NCBI RefSeq assembly: GCF_041146795.1
Contig: NC_135169.1
Location: forward strand, 16,964,352-17,028,351
DNA length: 64,000 nt
Source: Maylandia zebra
Lineage: Eukaryota > Chordata > Actinopteri > Cichliformes > Cichlidae
Direction of reading: 5' to 3'
Within the stretch, counting starts at the first letter, position 1, and each line of letters begins with the position of its first letter. The notes beneath the pieces were generated by a model. It saw only the letters and a list, made by a program, of their open reading frames with translations. It had not been told where the DNA came from and made no database searches. Of the stretch, positions 48,941-59,235 are shown piece after piece. The position numbers and the translations under genes were made by a program.

Positions 48941-49360
48941 AATATAATATGAGATAAAGACTTCTGTCTGTATTCACCCACCCAAGGAGTATGACTTTGG
49001 TTGCTTCAGGTTAAAGTATTCACATACAGGAACTCTCAAAAAAGAGCTGACAGATGAAGAAGTGTTTTTCTGTTAAGTAACAAAAGTAAATTCTTTGACC
49101 AGTAACAGTCTTTTTGGACAAGAGCATAATAACCAGCTAATCAACGAGATAGTTAGCCTTAATTAAGAAATTTGGCACACATTTTATCCACTGTAACGCC
49201 TCTAAGTTTGCTTAGAGGTTAAATTAAGACAGGTATCTCAGATGTGCGGTAGGTGTGAGAAGTACCTGTTTTAGGGTCATCAATGTCAGATCCAGTCTCC
49301 ATTCTTCTCTTAGGTGTTGAGGATGCTGTTTAAAAAAAAAAAAAAAAAAAATCAAATAAT

Positions 49361-49362
<2 letters not shown>

Positions 49363-49400
<38 letters not shown>
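49363..49400. repeat. (TA)n microsatellite
   Basis: About 19 TA units next to an 18-base A run at 49332. Confidence 0.9.
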
Positions 49401-49403
<3 letters not shown>

Positions 49404-49992
49404 CATTTCTGTGTTTATAAAAACTACAAAAGAATAAAAACAGGTACCATCTAGTTAGTCTGCTGGATACCTGTGGGTGTTTCATCAAACTCATTGGAAG
49501 TTGGCTGGCTTTTCGATCTTTGGGATCATTTGACAAAAAAGAAAAAGTCAGTAATGGTATATGGTTGAACTCAGTGCCCATTCAGCCTTCACACTATGCA
49601 ATGTATTTTTTGTTAGACGTATTAACTGTATGTAAAGATGACTGGTATGTCTCCACATCTTTGCACTATTCAAACATTAAGCCATAACAACAAGCGCAGA
49701 CATCTTTTGCTTGTCGTTTGGACCAAGAGTCTGCACAATAGTGATGGGGCAATGCAGCAAGGGATGTAGTTCTTGTCCATCCACCTGCCAGAAACAAACT
49801 GAAATCAGCTGTCAATAATGACAACTCACAGCCTTTTTATAACATTGAAGTACACTTCAAACCAAACTGATAAGAAAATTTAACAACTGAACATACATTC
49901 ACGTGATAAGAACTAAGTAAAAAGAGAGAAACTCTTTCGGAACAATTTATTTGGGATGCACTTTGAGGTTTTAGTTTATCCCCTTTGTTAAC

Positions 49993-51241
49993 TAGTGATG
50001 GGATTTCCGGCTCTTTTTAGAGATCCGGCACTTTCGGTTCGGCTCACTAAAAAGAGTCGGCTCTTTCGGCTCCGAACCGGCTCTTCAGGTTGTTTTGTTG
50101 CTTTAATTAATTTATTATTAACAATAATATAAAATTATGCACAAAAGGAATTACTAACGTAAAAACAAGTGATTTTATTTATATATGTTTATATATAAAT
50201 ATATGCGGTGGCCCCTAGAGACAAAACATGTACAAACTCCAAAATACATTTCTAGCATGAACTGAACTTCCAAAGCAGAGCTACTAGATCACTTAAATTA
50301 CACAATTGAAAGCATGTGTGTATTGTTTGTGTATTTATACACAGGCACTCATATATATATTCAAATAATTTAAAAAAAAAAAGTTCATTTACCTGTTATT
50401 ACCACACACCAAATCCGGTCGTTGGTACTTGCTGGCTTGTGTAGCCACAAGATAACAAAGGCTCAACACTGCGCCTAGCATCCTGGAGCACTTCTGTTGT
50501 CTTTTGTACGTGTTTTGAGTTTTTATGTGCTTCTGAGTTTTTACGTGCTTCGGAGTTTGTACGTGTTTTGGAGTTTTTACGTGTTTTGGAGTTTGTATGT
50601 GTTTTTACGTGTTTTGGAGTTTGTACATGCTTCAGAGTTCGTACGTGATTTGAAGTTTGTATGTGCTTTGTCTCTAGGGGCCACCGTAAATATACTTTTA
50701 TTTATTCACTCCACATAAAATGTAATAAATAAATCATATAATACAAAAATCAACTATTCACATTTCAAGTTTTAACTATTTAAATTTTCAGCTTTTTCCT
50801 TTTAAACCAATTTAAAGTGAAAAGAACACAAAACACTGCAAACCACAACACAATTAAATATAAATTATAATATGAAAACAAACAGAAGATGCACATTCTC
50901 TGTCATATGGACCTGCATAAATAAACTTTCTCAATCCTTTATCATCTGCAACCGAAAATAGTTGTGGATGATCACTATACCTTTCTAATGTTGTTGTCCC
51001 TGGCTCTTTCTCTCTCTCTGGCTCTGTTCCTGTGCTACTGAGTGTAACTACCGCCCCTTCCCCCCTCTGCCCAGCGTAAAGCACAGAGTGAAGCGGAAAA
51101 AAAGTGCGAGAGAGAGGCTGAGAGAAAGAAAAAAAAAAACAAACAAACCACGTGACGGCTCGCGATAAGGAGCCGGCTCGCGTCGTTCACGTCTAAGAGC
51201 CGGCTCTAAGAGCCATTTCGTTCGCGAACGACCCATCACTA
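49993..51241. mobile_element. Non-autonomous hAT, 1249 bp
   Basis: Ends TAGTGATGGG and CCCATCACTA are perfect inverted repeats, flanked by identical 8-mers TTGTTAAC (49985-49992 and 51242-51249). Subterminal GAGCCGGCTC motifs repeat at both ends. It carries no transposase and is inserted in the decayed recombinase-like gene. It contains a second element at 50206-50686. Confidence 0.92.
50206..50686. mobile_element. Nested element with internal minisatellite
   Basis: Ends CGGTGGCCCCTAGAGACAAA and its reverse complement at the right form a 20-base perfect inverted repeat. TAAATATA occurs at 50196-50203 and 50687-50694, a candidate 8-bp target duplication, although two bases (TG) separate it from the left end. 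From about 50505 to 50665 runs a tandem array of an 18-20 base unit like TACGTGTTTTGGAGTTTG, with related units inverted near 50228. Confidence 0.75.
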
Positions 51242-52870
51242 TTGTTAACAGCCTGCCACCATAAGATTCCACATTTTAGCTACAAGTTTAAAAACTATCA
51301 TGTCATCTATTTTTATACACAGCTAATGGCTGGATGCTAAAAACATTTAAACCTGACACCTACTCAGTGTTGAGGAACTGAAAGAAAGTCCTTTGATGCA
51401 TTAGTCTCTGAAAGATCACTGTCCACATCTTCCTGCATTTTTTCTTTAAATTAATTTGGAAGTCTGATAGTCTGCCTTGTTCTAGAGCAATGAGCACTTT
51501 GGTGACTTTAGCCAACTCAAGTGTTCCTTCAGGCAGTCTATAGTACTCCCTATGAACTCTGATATCATGGCCTAGAAAATCTGCGAGGATGTCCATCTCA
51601 TTGTCTCTCAGTTTTAGGACTGTGGACAGTGTGTGGACACATGCCTTCCCAACTTAGTTGAGGACAGCATTTCTGGTTGCTTCGCTCCACATTCCTTTGC
51701 AATCTGTCTGATGGTTTTCGATCCCCTGAAGTGAGTGTCTGCTTCAGGTCCAGAGAAGAAAAAGGGATTTTCATCAGACACACCACAGGCCCACCGATGT
51801 GAAACCAAGGCTTCCATTGAAGACATCGATGGCTTATTTCGATGCGCTGGAAATGCAGACAAAGTTTTGTTCACACTCTTAAAGTCCTACTGCCAAATCC
51901 GAACTCCTGAAGTGTCTCGCAGGGTGAATGCTGTTAGTGGCATTTTTGATACCTCACTTTATCTCCTGCAGTTAAACAGTATCACTTCACGAAGAGTCAA
52001 ATTGGTCAGCATGGACCAGTTCTTCTTATTGAGATCACTGGCAAGTCTGGTTTGGTATTCTTTTCTGTTTTTGTCTTCATCAAAGCCAGCCACATCCTTG
52101 ACTGCTTCAACCACAAAGTTGAAGTTGGAAGGTACATTGAAAAAAAAATTGAGGATTTCTGTCTCCCTGCAGAAGTAATCATGCTATGTCTCGCATTTTT
52201 TGTCCGATGTACTTATGTTTGGTCTTGTCATGTCCATGTTTTGAATACAAGTGTCCTCAGAGTCTCAAGATACTTTTCTCCTCTGATGATGTTTCTGACT
52301 TCATCCTAATACATAGCATTCACCAGTTCCCAAACCGTTCTGCTGACACAATCTAGGACAGACTGTGCAAAGTGACTGGATCCAACTTTTGCCTGGTTTT
52401 GCTGTGCTGCAATTCTGTGAAAGCTTGCATCTTGAACTATGTCTCGATAATGCCTGGCAATGTTGGGTCTACGCTTCCACAGGCCCCGCTGGTTTAGAAA
52501 CGTATTCCCGTTAACGACAAGGAAGCAAGACAGTCAGCGATCGTTCGATTTTACTTGAGCAAGGGAAGCCCCGGTCGGAGTCTCAGAGGAGCACTCTGAA
52601 TCCAACTGCAAAATGACTCCGACTTAGGCCTCCGCTTGCCACCTTTTATTGAAAACAATTACAGTACACACAAGCACCTCCCATTGTAAAATCCCCCTAT
52701 GGTTACCAGTGATGGGAATAACGGCGTTACAAGTAACGGCGTTACTTTTTTCAGTAACGAATAATCTACCTAATTACTATTCCTGTCGTTACAACGCTGT
52801 TACAGTTACAAACAAGAAAATGCGGTCCGTTACTATTTTTCATCAAACAGACGGTTGAAGTTGTGTTCAG

Positions 52871-54429
52871 TAGTGATGTGCGGATCGATCCTGAAATATC
52901 GATTCCTCCGATACCAATCATTTATGTTCTAGAATCGATTCTCACATTAAAATATCGATATTTTAGTAATTTAGAGTAAATTTGTAGTTTATCATTAACA
53001 GGAACACAGTGGAAAGAAACTATAACATTCGGATTGCCTACATTCAAAGGAACTACTTCCTCTTCCGCCTTTCATAGTCATGTGTGAAATACGGCTGTAT
53101 AAATGTCTCGCAGCCCCTTGGCGTGCGCACTCACAACAATGGCTAAGCGTAATTGTGCGGATGCATTTTACCTCCACAAACAGCTGAGCCGTGGTTTGCA
53201 ATAAATGTGGCAAAAAAAGTGAGGTGTTGTGGCCATACTTGCCAACCTTGAGACCTCAGAATTAGGGAGACATTCAAAAGGGCTGTTTGGGCGGATAAAT
53301 ATATTTTACAGGGTTTATTTATCGGATAAAATACGTTAAATGTCACCGTTATTATTGGCCGGCCCGGAAACAGCGGGGGTGTCCAAATTCAGAGGCTGCT
53401 TCCACCTGAGGACCGGCCTTCGCGGTCTAAAGAAAGCCGGGTAGTACGTCACGAGCTCCCTCGGTGGAGTGAAACTCTGCCGTCTGCTCCTTGCTGTCTA
53501 AAATATAACCGGACACTGACGTAAACTCTTCTGTTTAATCAGTTTTCTGTTTGACGTTTATTCAGCTGTGTGAAAACCCCGGAGGAACCCTCCCGAGGGA
53601 ATAATAAAGTTTAATTTAATTTAATCTAATCTAATAACTTTAATCTCAGCCAAACCGATTTACTCACGAACAAATAAAACACTGAAAAAGCCAAACAAGA
53701 ACATTTTTAAGTTATCAAAGTGACTTGTACATCATGTTTAACCCGAGTGGTGAAAGACCGCGGGGGTTTGAAGACGATGTGTCAGTCGGCTCAGATATTT
53801 GAAGTTTACACAGCTACATTCTCACCTGAAAATATGTTAAAAGTTTTTTTGCGACCCAGAAAGAGAAATAAGAGTGATATTAAAACTAAGTCGCTGCCGT
53901 CATTGTTGGAAACTGGAATTGGCTGGGCCGCGCTATGAATTCTGCGATATGGTTTTTCAACTTTGTTGTCCGGGTGGAAAATCTGGAGAAAGGTGGGATT
54001 CTCCCGGAAAAATCGGGAGGGTTGGCATGTATGGTTGTGGCAACATCACTAACCTTCTCAAACACCTCAGAGTAAATCATATCACAAAATATGACGAGCG
54101 TATGTTGAGGCGAACTGAAGAGGAGGAGAGGGACAGGTGCTGCTAGGGTGAGAGTCTCTCACGGAGTCCTTTAGTCCTCCAGGCAGGCAAGGTGTTCAAA
54201 TAGCACACAACTTTAGTTTTTTTATTTCTATATGATGAACTCTGCATTATTAAGTGATAAGAAGAAGGTATTCTGATGTCCTGTAATCATTATGACGCTA
54301 TAATTTGAGATACAATAAATAAAATCCGTTTTGTACAAAGTATCGGTATCGGATCAGTATCGTCGATACCACCCTGAATATTACTTGGTATCGGATCGGA
54401 AAGGAAATCAGTGGTATCGCACATCACTA
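52871..54429. mobile_element. Middle hAT element with ZBED remnant
   Basis: Ends TAGTGATGTGCGG and GCACATCACTA flanked by identical GTGTTCAG (52863-52870 and 54430-54437). Inside, plus-strand sequence encodes parts of a BED zinc finger: CNKCGKK near 53198 and GNITNLLKHLRVNH near 54040-54085. The two halves are separated by the inner element at 53234-54033. BED fingers are typical of the N-terminus of hAT transposases. Confidence 0.9.
53234..54033. mobile_element. Inner hAT-like element, 800 bp
   Basis: Ends CATACTTGCCAACC and GGTTGGCATGTATG are inverted repeats with one mismatch, flanked by identical GTTGTGGC (53226-53233 and 54034-54041). It splits the BED-finger remnant of the middle element, so it is the youngest layer. 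No complete gene inside. Confidence 0.9.
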
Positions 54430-56337
54430 GTGTTCAGGTTACCGCATTTTATATTAGTTGCACGGAAGTAGCTGTAAGTAATCTGGGTGCTACAGCTTTA
54501 AGCAGCTGTGCGCGCTCCCGCGGATGGTAATCATGATTACTGTCTAGCACAACACCTGGAGCTAAGGGGGCAAAACAATCGCATGAGTGCTGCTGTTTGA
54601 CTGAGGAAGAATAAAGTAGTCGTGGTAATCCAGTCACATGGCCACTTAAAGACAAAGCAACAAGGTGATATATACCAGTTTATAAATTGTGTTGATAGGC
54701 CACGTAAAACCAGAGTCATGATAAACAATATATACGCGTGTTTTTCCTCAATAGTTTCGTCACGTTTACTGTCTAAGGACAGCGCAGCAAGCACTCTCTG
54801 CTTATGGGCGCAAAATAAAAATAAAAAAAGGGAAGTTTTAGGAGTGACGGCGAGAGAGAGAGAGAGCAGAAAGAGAGAGAGAGCGAGTTTTGAGATGTGA
54901 GAGATTTGTTACATTTAGCGTGTTTGGAGTGTGTAGTTAATGTGTTGTCTTGTGTAGTGTTGTGGATAGTTTTGTGTTGTGTCAGAACAATGAGGCGACT
55001 GCTGTCTCCAGGTAGAAACAGGAGTGATACACCTGCTGCTGTCAGACCTGCAGGTATCAGGCTGTGATGTTCTCCTTTAAAGTGGACAGAAATTATTTTT
55101 TTGGAGTGGCACAAATAATTTGTGTGGCATCTTATTGAATGCAGAACAGCTGATTGTTCTATAAATAGTTTGAAATGGTTATTTAAAAAATCAAGGTAAA
55201 AGGTAAATGGCTGCAAATAACTTTGTTGTTTGGAAAACTTGTGCATAGGATTTTAAAATTGACAATTTATATTTGCATTTAAACATGTTTGTGGTTGTTA
55301 CAGTAAAAAATATAACTTTTTCGACTCTGATTTTATGTTTTGTCTGATTTTAGATCAATTGTGTTAATACAGTATGTCAAAACGAAAACATAACTGTAAA
55401 TTCAGACACGTGAGGTTGTGCTGAAAAGGATGATACCAAACAAGGCAAAGTAAATAGTTTTTAAAGGTAAAATGTGGAGGGAAAATCAAGTAGTTAAAAA
55501 TGGCCAATTATACCCTGGAACCCAGAGGGTTAAACTTTTTTTTTAAGTAACGCAATAGTTACTTTTCAAGTAATTAATTACTTTTAGAATATTGTAACCC
55601 AGTTACTTTTTTGAAGAAGTAACTAGTAACTATAATTAATTACTTTTTCAAAGTAACTTACTCAACGCTGATGGTTACAAAAGACAAGGCACTATGTGTG
55701 TATGTGTGTGCACGTGTAAGTGCGTCTATGCATGTGCGAGAGTGTGTGTATGTGTTTGTGTTTGGGAGTGCGTTTGTGTGACCTCCTGCTCACCAAAGGG
55801 TCATAAAGGCAGGAAGTTTACTAAGCAACAAAACAGAACCCTCACATAGATGTCCCTATAATAAAACACTACAGCCTCCCCCACCAACAGACTGGCTGGG
55901 GAAGGAGTCAGAAACAAAGGAATGTCTTTGATCATAAATTTGTAAGTCGTGGGTCAAACTGTAAGTAACACAATGACAACACTTAACAATTCGACTCCAA
56001 CAGGCAGTTTATGCAATGTAATCATTTGCCTTCACCGGTTTCTGAGTTTGCTGACTTAAAATTAGTGTCCCACAGCCAGCTTTCAGAATCTCAATATTAC
56101 GTGCACGGTTCCCCTTGTTTCTAATGAAGTCAAAAAGTAGTTTTCGCTCCTTTGATTTCAAAGGAAAACTCATTGCTTCTGCTACAGCTAGTTCACTGCT
56201 GTGCTTGTGTATTAAGCAAAAAAAAAAAACCAAAAAATCCCCGCTTATTTATCCCAGTTTTATTATTTCATAAGTTGACCATTTATTCATTTAAAAGTAA
56301 TAAGTATTATACACGTTAATTATTTGATATTGTCTCC

Positions 56338-57003
56338 TTAAATGATATCAGTTGTGTAACAAAAAAACAAAAACAAAAAAAAAATCAAAAGGAAAATAAA
56401 TGAGCTCCTCTTTGCTTCATCCAGTTTGGTGAGCACGAATGCGTGATCCTGCGGCAATATATTCATGTTCCCCTTGTTTTGTATCACGGTCTTATGCAGC
56501 GTGGGTCTGCTAAGGTCCTCCAGTGGAAGGGTTTTTAGTATCTCAACAAATTCTGTCAAGCCGCCATTAACAAGGTCCACCGTGTGCCTTGTTAAGTAGC
56601 CAGGCATTTGAAAGGCTGTCTACCACCACAAGGGACTTGGGAATTACTATTACCTCTAACTTGAATCCCCTGTCCAGGTTGGCAAAATCAAAGCCTCTTA
56701 CCTTGTGCAAGACCTTTAAGCCTCCACAGACAAGTTACTACGGTCAAAGTGTTTCTTGATCATATGCCAAGAGCTTTTCAGCTGGTGCATCTTGAAGGGT
56801 GCCATGTTCAACCTAGAAAAAGGTATTCTCAGGCCTTCCAAGGCTTTTAGTTCCACCACCTCTCTGTCGTAGTCAAACTCAACTGTCAGTAGTTTCCTGG
56901 TGTCCTCAACGGTCGTCACCTGCAGCGGAATGATAATGTCAGGGTCCAGGAGTAAATCTTCAATACTTTGCGATCTCGCGAAAGTGTCCGCCAATCCCTT
57001 CAT
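56338..57003 (-). CDS. Unrecognised exon set downstream of a TATA promoter
   Basis: On the minus strand a good acceptor (TTCTTTCCAG) starts an exon at 57039; its first ATG at 57003 opens 95 codons (MKGLADTFARSQSIEDLLL...) ending at 56716. A second open frame, 56607-56338, encodes PGYLTRHTVDLVNGG and PLEDLSRPTLHKT before running into poly-A-rich sequence. The stretch between them (56715-56608) has stops in the reading frame, so either an intron or decay separates them. I do not recognise the protein: no signal peptide, zinc finger or catalytic motif is evident. It lies just upstream, on the same strand, of the recombinase-like piece at 56233-56009 and may be its N-terminal part. Confidence 0.35.
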
Positions 57004-57173
57004 GTTTTCCACACCAACGACCTCCGTGGCTGTTGTGTTCTGGAAAGAACAGAAAGTGAAATAAGGTAATTAAAAAAACCTGTCAAACGAGGAAACGCAA
57101 AAACAGTGTAATTAGGTAAGTAAAGAACAGGAAATTGCAATTTGCAACAGTTAGGGATATGCAAAAATATTAC

Positions 57174-57318
57174 CTGTACTGTAAATACAGTCTTTAAATC
57201 CAGCAGAGAAAAAAGTTGTGCGTGTTATCCGAGATGCTGTTGTCAGAAATCCAGAGACGCTGCTCCTGTGAGTTTCAGGGCCCGAATGACTGAGCTGAGC
57301 ACTCCTCCCCTTATATAG
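57174..57318 (-). promoter_or_regulatory. TATA box and 5' untranslated exon
   Basis: CCTATATAAG at 57310-57319 (minus strand) precedes a roughly 110-base stretch ending at a donor (TACAG|GTAATA) at 57174. Together with the acceptor before 57039 it forms a normal promoter, noncoding exon and 134-base intron ahead of the unrecognised exons. Confidence 0.45.
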
Positions 57319-57319
57319 G

Positions 57320-58467
57320 GTCTGTTTGGTAAGTGTAAGAAATAACTTTTTAAAAAACGTGTTTTTAAAATTGTTTTAAACAGCAAGGCCTTTAGGTTTT
57401 CCAGGTAAGTATGAATGTTTTTTTTAAATGGTTTTTACACTTTGTAGGCAAGTATAAACTGCTTTTTAATTGTGTAAGTATGAATTTTATTTGGATGTTT
57501 TCTTACATTTAGTGTTAGGGGAAGGGGACTGAGCCTGCCATCTACATGAAGCAGAAAAGGGTTAGGGTCATCCCTCCGGTAGGAAACCCAACTTGCTGGT
57601 TGTTTCGGTTACGGGAAGCCCTTTGTCTTTTCCCATAAAGGACCACGGTCAAGCCTTCTGAGGCCATCGGGTCCTCGGGTGTGTTGGTGTTGTTGTTTTT
57701 AGTGTTGTACTTGTTGTGTTTGGGTTCACCTTTGCTATATAAATAAATCACAATTAATTTTTTTTAAAATAACTCTAATAGGAGTCTTTATCTGGCAAAA
57801 AAAAAGTATATGATATTAAAAAATACAAAAACAAAAAAATGAAATAAAAAAACCTTTTATTTAATAAAAAAGTTAAAAAATGGTGTGCCATATGCGCAAC
57901 GTTCTGACCCTTCAAGGGTCTTCCTCAGGCCCTTGGCACGCACACGCACACACACAGATCCAGAAAATGTGGCTCTATTGCACACTGTTGTGGCTTCTGT
58001 GAGAGATGTGTACTGGTCAAATGTTTTTTTACATTTAGGGTAAGGGGTTATGGGTTCGGTTGAGAAACGAAAGCCTGTCCCCATCATAGGGTAGGAACAC
58101 GGAATGCACGAGCCGTCAACCCCCATGGCCTCGAGTCCCACATTCTTCTCCAAATTGAGGCCCCAGGTAAGTATGAATGTTTCCGTGACTGCAATCTCAG
58201 GCCATAGTTTCCAGGAAGATAGAAAAGTGTACACATACACACACGTCCAGTTAGTAAATGGTCTCACAAAACTCACAGATTCTGACTTGCAGATTTCAGA
58301 GGGGCTGATGGCACAACGATCCAGCGAAGAATAGCACAGGTCCACCATCTTAAATAGTGCTTCAATCTGCTGGAATCAGCCGCAGGTGTTATGGTGAGCG
58401 CAGGTGCGTGGGCTAGGGGTGGGAGCCCGTAATGAGCACCACCCCTGGCAGAGAGGAGAGAGAGCGA
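57320..58467. other. Spacer with imperfect internal duplication
   Basis: Two related blocks (57390-57600 and 58010-58180) share GGTAAGTATGAATGTTT and ACATTTAG-GTAAGGGG motifs but in changed order. The open minus-strand frame 58348-57857 (163 residues) spans the second block, has no recognisable domain and is not called as a gene. Confidence 0.35.
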
Positions 58468-59234
58468 CAGTGTTGGGAAGGTTACTTTTAAAATGCATTT
58501 CAATACAGATTACAGAATACATGCCCCAAAATGTATTTTGTAACGTAACGGAATACTTTGGATTACTTAATATATTATCATGCTTTTTACAACTACATTA
58601 ATGTACTATTGCTGTGTGATTTATTACTATTACTGAAGGTTACTCGCCATACCAATACCAACTTTATTTTTTAATCTTAATATAAAATGAGTAACAGTCG
58701 GTAGGGTAGGGTAAGGCTGCACTTTTTGCAGCGATCTCGTATAGAAAAATATTCCGGGGGTATATAAAACTGGCTGTGAACCGTAGTAAAGGGACCTCTG
58801 GCTAATACGTCGGGTTCGTGTCGGGCTCGTAGCCAAAACTAGCTTTACTTTGTTGTCTGGGTCAAGTTTGCTAGCGAGAGACAGAGAGAGGCGTTGAAAG
58901 TCTGCTCCAACTGAACTTATTGTTTCGGAGGAAAACACGAACACAGTGTACAGTCGAGTCTTAATAGCTTACTTATGTAAGTAGAGGTGACATAGGGCAC
59001 AAGATTGAGACACAGGAATTAGAGCCTTTTAATGTGTGTTTTATTTGGGTTTCCACCAGTGGGGAATTACCAAAAAACAAAGAGCATAGGCTTAACATAT
59101 GAAACAGAAAAAGGCCGCCGTGTATTCCCTTTATTTCAGTCCACCTTTTTAAACTGTAACAGAATACAGTTACTCATATTTTGTATTTTAAATACGTAAC
59201 GCCGGTACATGTATTCCGTTACTCCCCAACACTG
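58468..59234. mobile_element. hAT copy, CAGTGTTGGG family
   Basis: Ends CAGTGTTGGG and CCCCAACACTG; same family as 33202-34009 in the opposite orientation. The flanking 8-mers (GAGAGCGA and TATGCAGA) do not match, so recombination or deletion has altered one side. Confidence 0.8.
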
Positions 59235-59235
59235 T

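Larger units (their letters stand above)
52707..55670. mobile_element. Outer hAT element of a three-level nest
   Basis: Ends CAGTGATGGG and CAACGCTG with subterminal AACGGCGTTAC repeats, a common fish hAT type. It is flanked by identical ATGGTTAC at 52699-52706 and 55671-55678. About 2.96 kb long, of which 1.57 kb is a later insertion (52871-54437). The remaining internal part (54438-55500) includes a segment also present at 1885-2498. No transposase frame remains. Confidence 0.88.
48114..56233 (-). pseudogene. Decayed tyrosine-recombinase-like gene split by hAT insertions
   Basis: Minus-strand pieces in order: 56233-56009 (AMSFPLKSKERKLLFDFIRN and a KANDY motif); about 52560-52300 (degenerate, RRPNIARHYRDI); 52180-51590 (SNFNFVVEAVKDVAG, then NKKNWSMLTNLTLREV, ADTHFRGSKTIRQIAKECGAK and STKLGRH); 51596-51360 (DFLGHDIRVHREYYRLPEG); possible linker exons near 49550-49480 and 49322-49262 (SSTPKRRMETGSD); and 48320-48114, a SANT-like end (KALKKRSWTAVKFYV). 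The order matches a multi-copy fish family that I read as Crypton-like: the LGH...HREYY segment resembles the C-terminal catalytic part of tyrosine recombinases. In-frame stops and frameshifts are present. hAT elements at 49993-51241 and 52707-55670 interrupt it. The family name is inference. Confidence 0.6.

Noticed and set aside
51735..52178. 147-residue plus-strand open frame
   Set aside because: It is antisense to the recombinase-like pieces, whose minus-strand reading carries recognisable motifs; the plus-strand product has none.
57490..58110. GGTTAGGG-like motifs suggesting telomeric repeats
   Set aside because: Only isolated, imperfect copies (GGGTTAGGGT and similar); no tandem array.
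57857..58348. 163-residue minus-strand open frame
   Set aside because: No domain, no start or splice context, and it runs through an internally duplicated spacer and a CA-rich tract.
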